Made by a program: the position numbers and the translations under genes. Shown piece by piece: positions 5,575-5,958 of a DNA stretch of 5,958 bases. Numbering within the stretch: the first letter of the stretch is position 1; each line of letters opens with the position of its first letter. The DNA lies in assembly GCA_934553285.1 (NCBI GenBank), contig CAKTFD010000112.1, positions 1 to 5,958 of the forward strand, read 5' to 3'. The stretch comes from an uncultured Faecalibacterium sp. GTDB taxonomy: Bacteria; Bacillota; Clostridia; Oscillospirales; Ruminococcaceae. A model generated the notes under the pieces. The model ran no database searches, was not told the DNA's origin, and saw only the letters and a program-made list of their open reading frames with translations.

Positions 5575-5830
5575 CAGTTAGGCGAACTGATAAAATCCCT
5601 TTAGGAACTAAAGGGCGCACTTCTATACTCTCCTATCGGGAGTATGTGCGTCCTGCGGAACTTCATTCCCGGTCAGCAGGAGAAAACTGCCCGACCGAGA
5701 ATGCTTCGTCACTTTGCTCCGTCAAGGGAGCTACACTCCCTTACGACGCTTGTGCGTCTATCCCTTGTGGACTTGCCGTCTGCAAACAACATAAAATGCT
5801 GTTCGCTGCCAGCAAGTTTGAAAAAGGACA
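5575..5830 (+). other. Highly structured non-coding block (candidate structured RNA or transfer-origin-like DNA)
   Basis: Between the XRE gene and the next start are about 380 bases with no convincing gene, and this stretch holds successive inverted repeats. They are CAGTT/AACTG (5575-5589); the perfect 8-bp CCCTTTAG/CTAAAGGG (5597-5615); CGCAC plus ATACTC with GAGTAT plus GTGCG (5616-5650); CGGTC and GCAG with CTGC and GACCG (5670-5697); AAGGGAG/CTCCCTT (5724-5742), flanked by CGTC/GACG; GACGC/GCGTC (5745-5758), which competes with that flank; and ACTTGC/GCAAGT (5771-5817), enclosing TGCTG/CAGCA. None is followed by a T-run, so these are not simple terminators. The density suggests a folded RNA leader or a DNA site used single-stranded, such as an origin of transfer. 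I do not recognise a named RNA family. Confidence 0.5.
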
Positions 5831-5834
5831 GTTA

Positions 5835-5897
5835 TGCACTGGAAAACATATCTGCAACTTGAAGTTGACAAAGTGCATTTTCCGAAAGATAGATAAT
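5835..5897 (+). promoter_or_regulatory. Possible promoter with overlapping palindromes
   Basis: TTGACA at 5865-5870 is a perfect -35, and GATAAT at 5892-5897 matches five of six -10 positions, but the 21-base spacer is too long; at 17 bases there is only GATAGA. The 13-base palindrome CAACTTGAAGTTG (5855-5867) overlaps the -35, as an operator would. It is enclosed by TGCACT (5835-5840) and AGTGCA (5872-5877). A start near 5904 would place the next hairpin at the very 5' end of the transcript. Confidence 0.35.
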
Positions 5898-5900
5898 GAC

Positions 5901-5942
5901 ACCTTGCTTTGGTAGAATTATGCTATCAAAACCAAAGGAGGT
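5901..5942 (+). promoter_or_regulatory. Hairpin that would hide the ribosome binding site of the next gene
   Basis: ACCT (5901-5904) and CTTTGGT (5907-5913) pair with AGGT (5939-5942) and ACCAAAG (5931-5937), leaving only a TG/G internal mismatch and a 17-base loop. The whole of AAAGGAGG (5934-5941), an almost ideal Shine-Dalgarno eight bases before ATG 5950, would be held in the stem. The pairing is directly visible; translational control is inferred. Confidence 0.55.
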
Positions 5943-5949
5943 ATCACCT

Positions 5950-5958
5950 ATGAATTTA
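5950..5958 (+). CDS. Start of the next gene of the element (partial)
   Basis: ATG at 5950 follows AAAGGAGG (5934-5941) at eight bases, one of the strongest ribosome sites in the window. Only three codons (M-N-L) are visible before the window ends, so the product cannot be named. Its spacing and orientation suggest the first gene of an operon running out of the window. Confidence 0.7.

Larger units (their letters stand above)
4740..5958. mobile_element. Edge of an AT-rich acquired element (no boundary or integrase seen)
   Basis: Composition falls abruptly from GC-rich host-like DNA to AT-rich DNA at about 4740, and codon use changes with it (AAA, TTT, TTA, ATT frequent in the regulator gene). 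The content, an XRE regulator, a long structured intergenic block and a strong ribosome site for a further gene, resembles regulatory or leading regions of integrative conjugative elements in gut Firmicutes. No integrase, relaxase or attachment repeat is visible, and the right end is outside the window. The left end is approximate. Confidence 0.5.

Noticed and set aside
5644..5915. Two overlapping 72- and 89-residue plus-strand frames in the structured block
   Set aside because: Their starts lie inside a hairpin with GGGAG only one to three bases away, they overlap in different frames, and the DNA is better explained by paired stems. A Cys-rich small protein is not fully excluded.
5571..5949. 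tRNA, CRISPR array or named riboswitch in the intergenic block
   Set aside because: No cloverleaf with T-loop bases, no regularly spaced direct repeats, and no riboswitch core that I can recognise.

Overview
The window has two parts that differ sharply in base composition. Positions 1 to about 4720 are GC-rich (by eye about 60-65 % GC) and read as core chromosome of a Gram-positive anaerobe. Content and style fit a GC-rich Clostridia/Oscillospiraceae member (Faecalibacterium/Gemmiger/Subdoligranulum-like); this placement rests on gene families and composition, not on a database match. From about 4740 to the end the sequence is AT-rich (by eye about 35-40 % GC in the gene at 4944-5570) and looks like the edge of an acquired, probably integrative, element.

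Core part, left to right: the tail of an unidentified gene (to 86); a ComEC/Rec2-type DNA-uptake channel (93-2186); the DNA polymerase III delta subunit HolA (2255-3283), which appears to have its own promoter; and a Toprim/RNase M5-like protein (3280-3894) whose start overlaps the holA stop by four bases. Facing these on the minus strand is a SigK-type sporulation sigma factor (3901-4584). It keeps a hydrophobic N-terminal extension resembling the pro-sequence of pro-sigma-K. The convergent stop codons of the RNase M5-like gene and sigK are only six bases apart.

Accessory part: after an orphan plus-strand terminator (4729-4755) come an extended -10 promoter, a leader of about 130 bases with a hairpin, and a membrane-anchored XRE-family regulator (4944-5570). 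Next are about 380 bases without a convincing gene. This stretch is packed with inverted repeats in series, some mutually exclusive, and ends in a hairpin that would bury the very strong ribosome binding site of a gene starting at 5950 (only M-N-L visible). This non-coding block is the most interesting part of the window: it could be a structured regulatory RNA, or a single-stranded DNA structure such as a transfer origin.

Other points worth a second look: a perfect 11-bp terminator-like hairpin with a T6 tail inside the start of comEC; the degenerate metallo-beta-lactamase-like domain of ComEC; and the match of the -10 region upstream of sigK to the sigma-E consensus.
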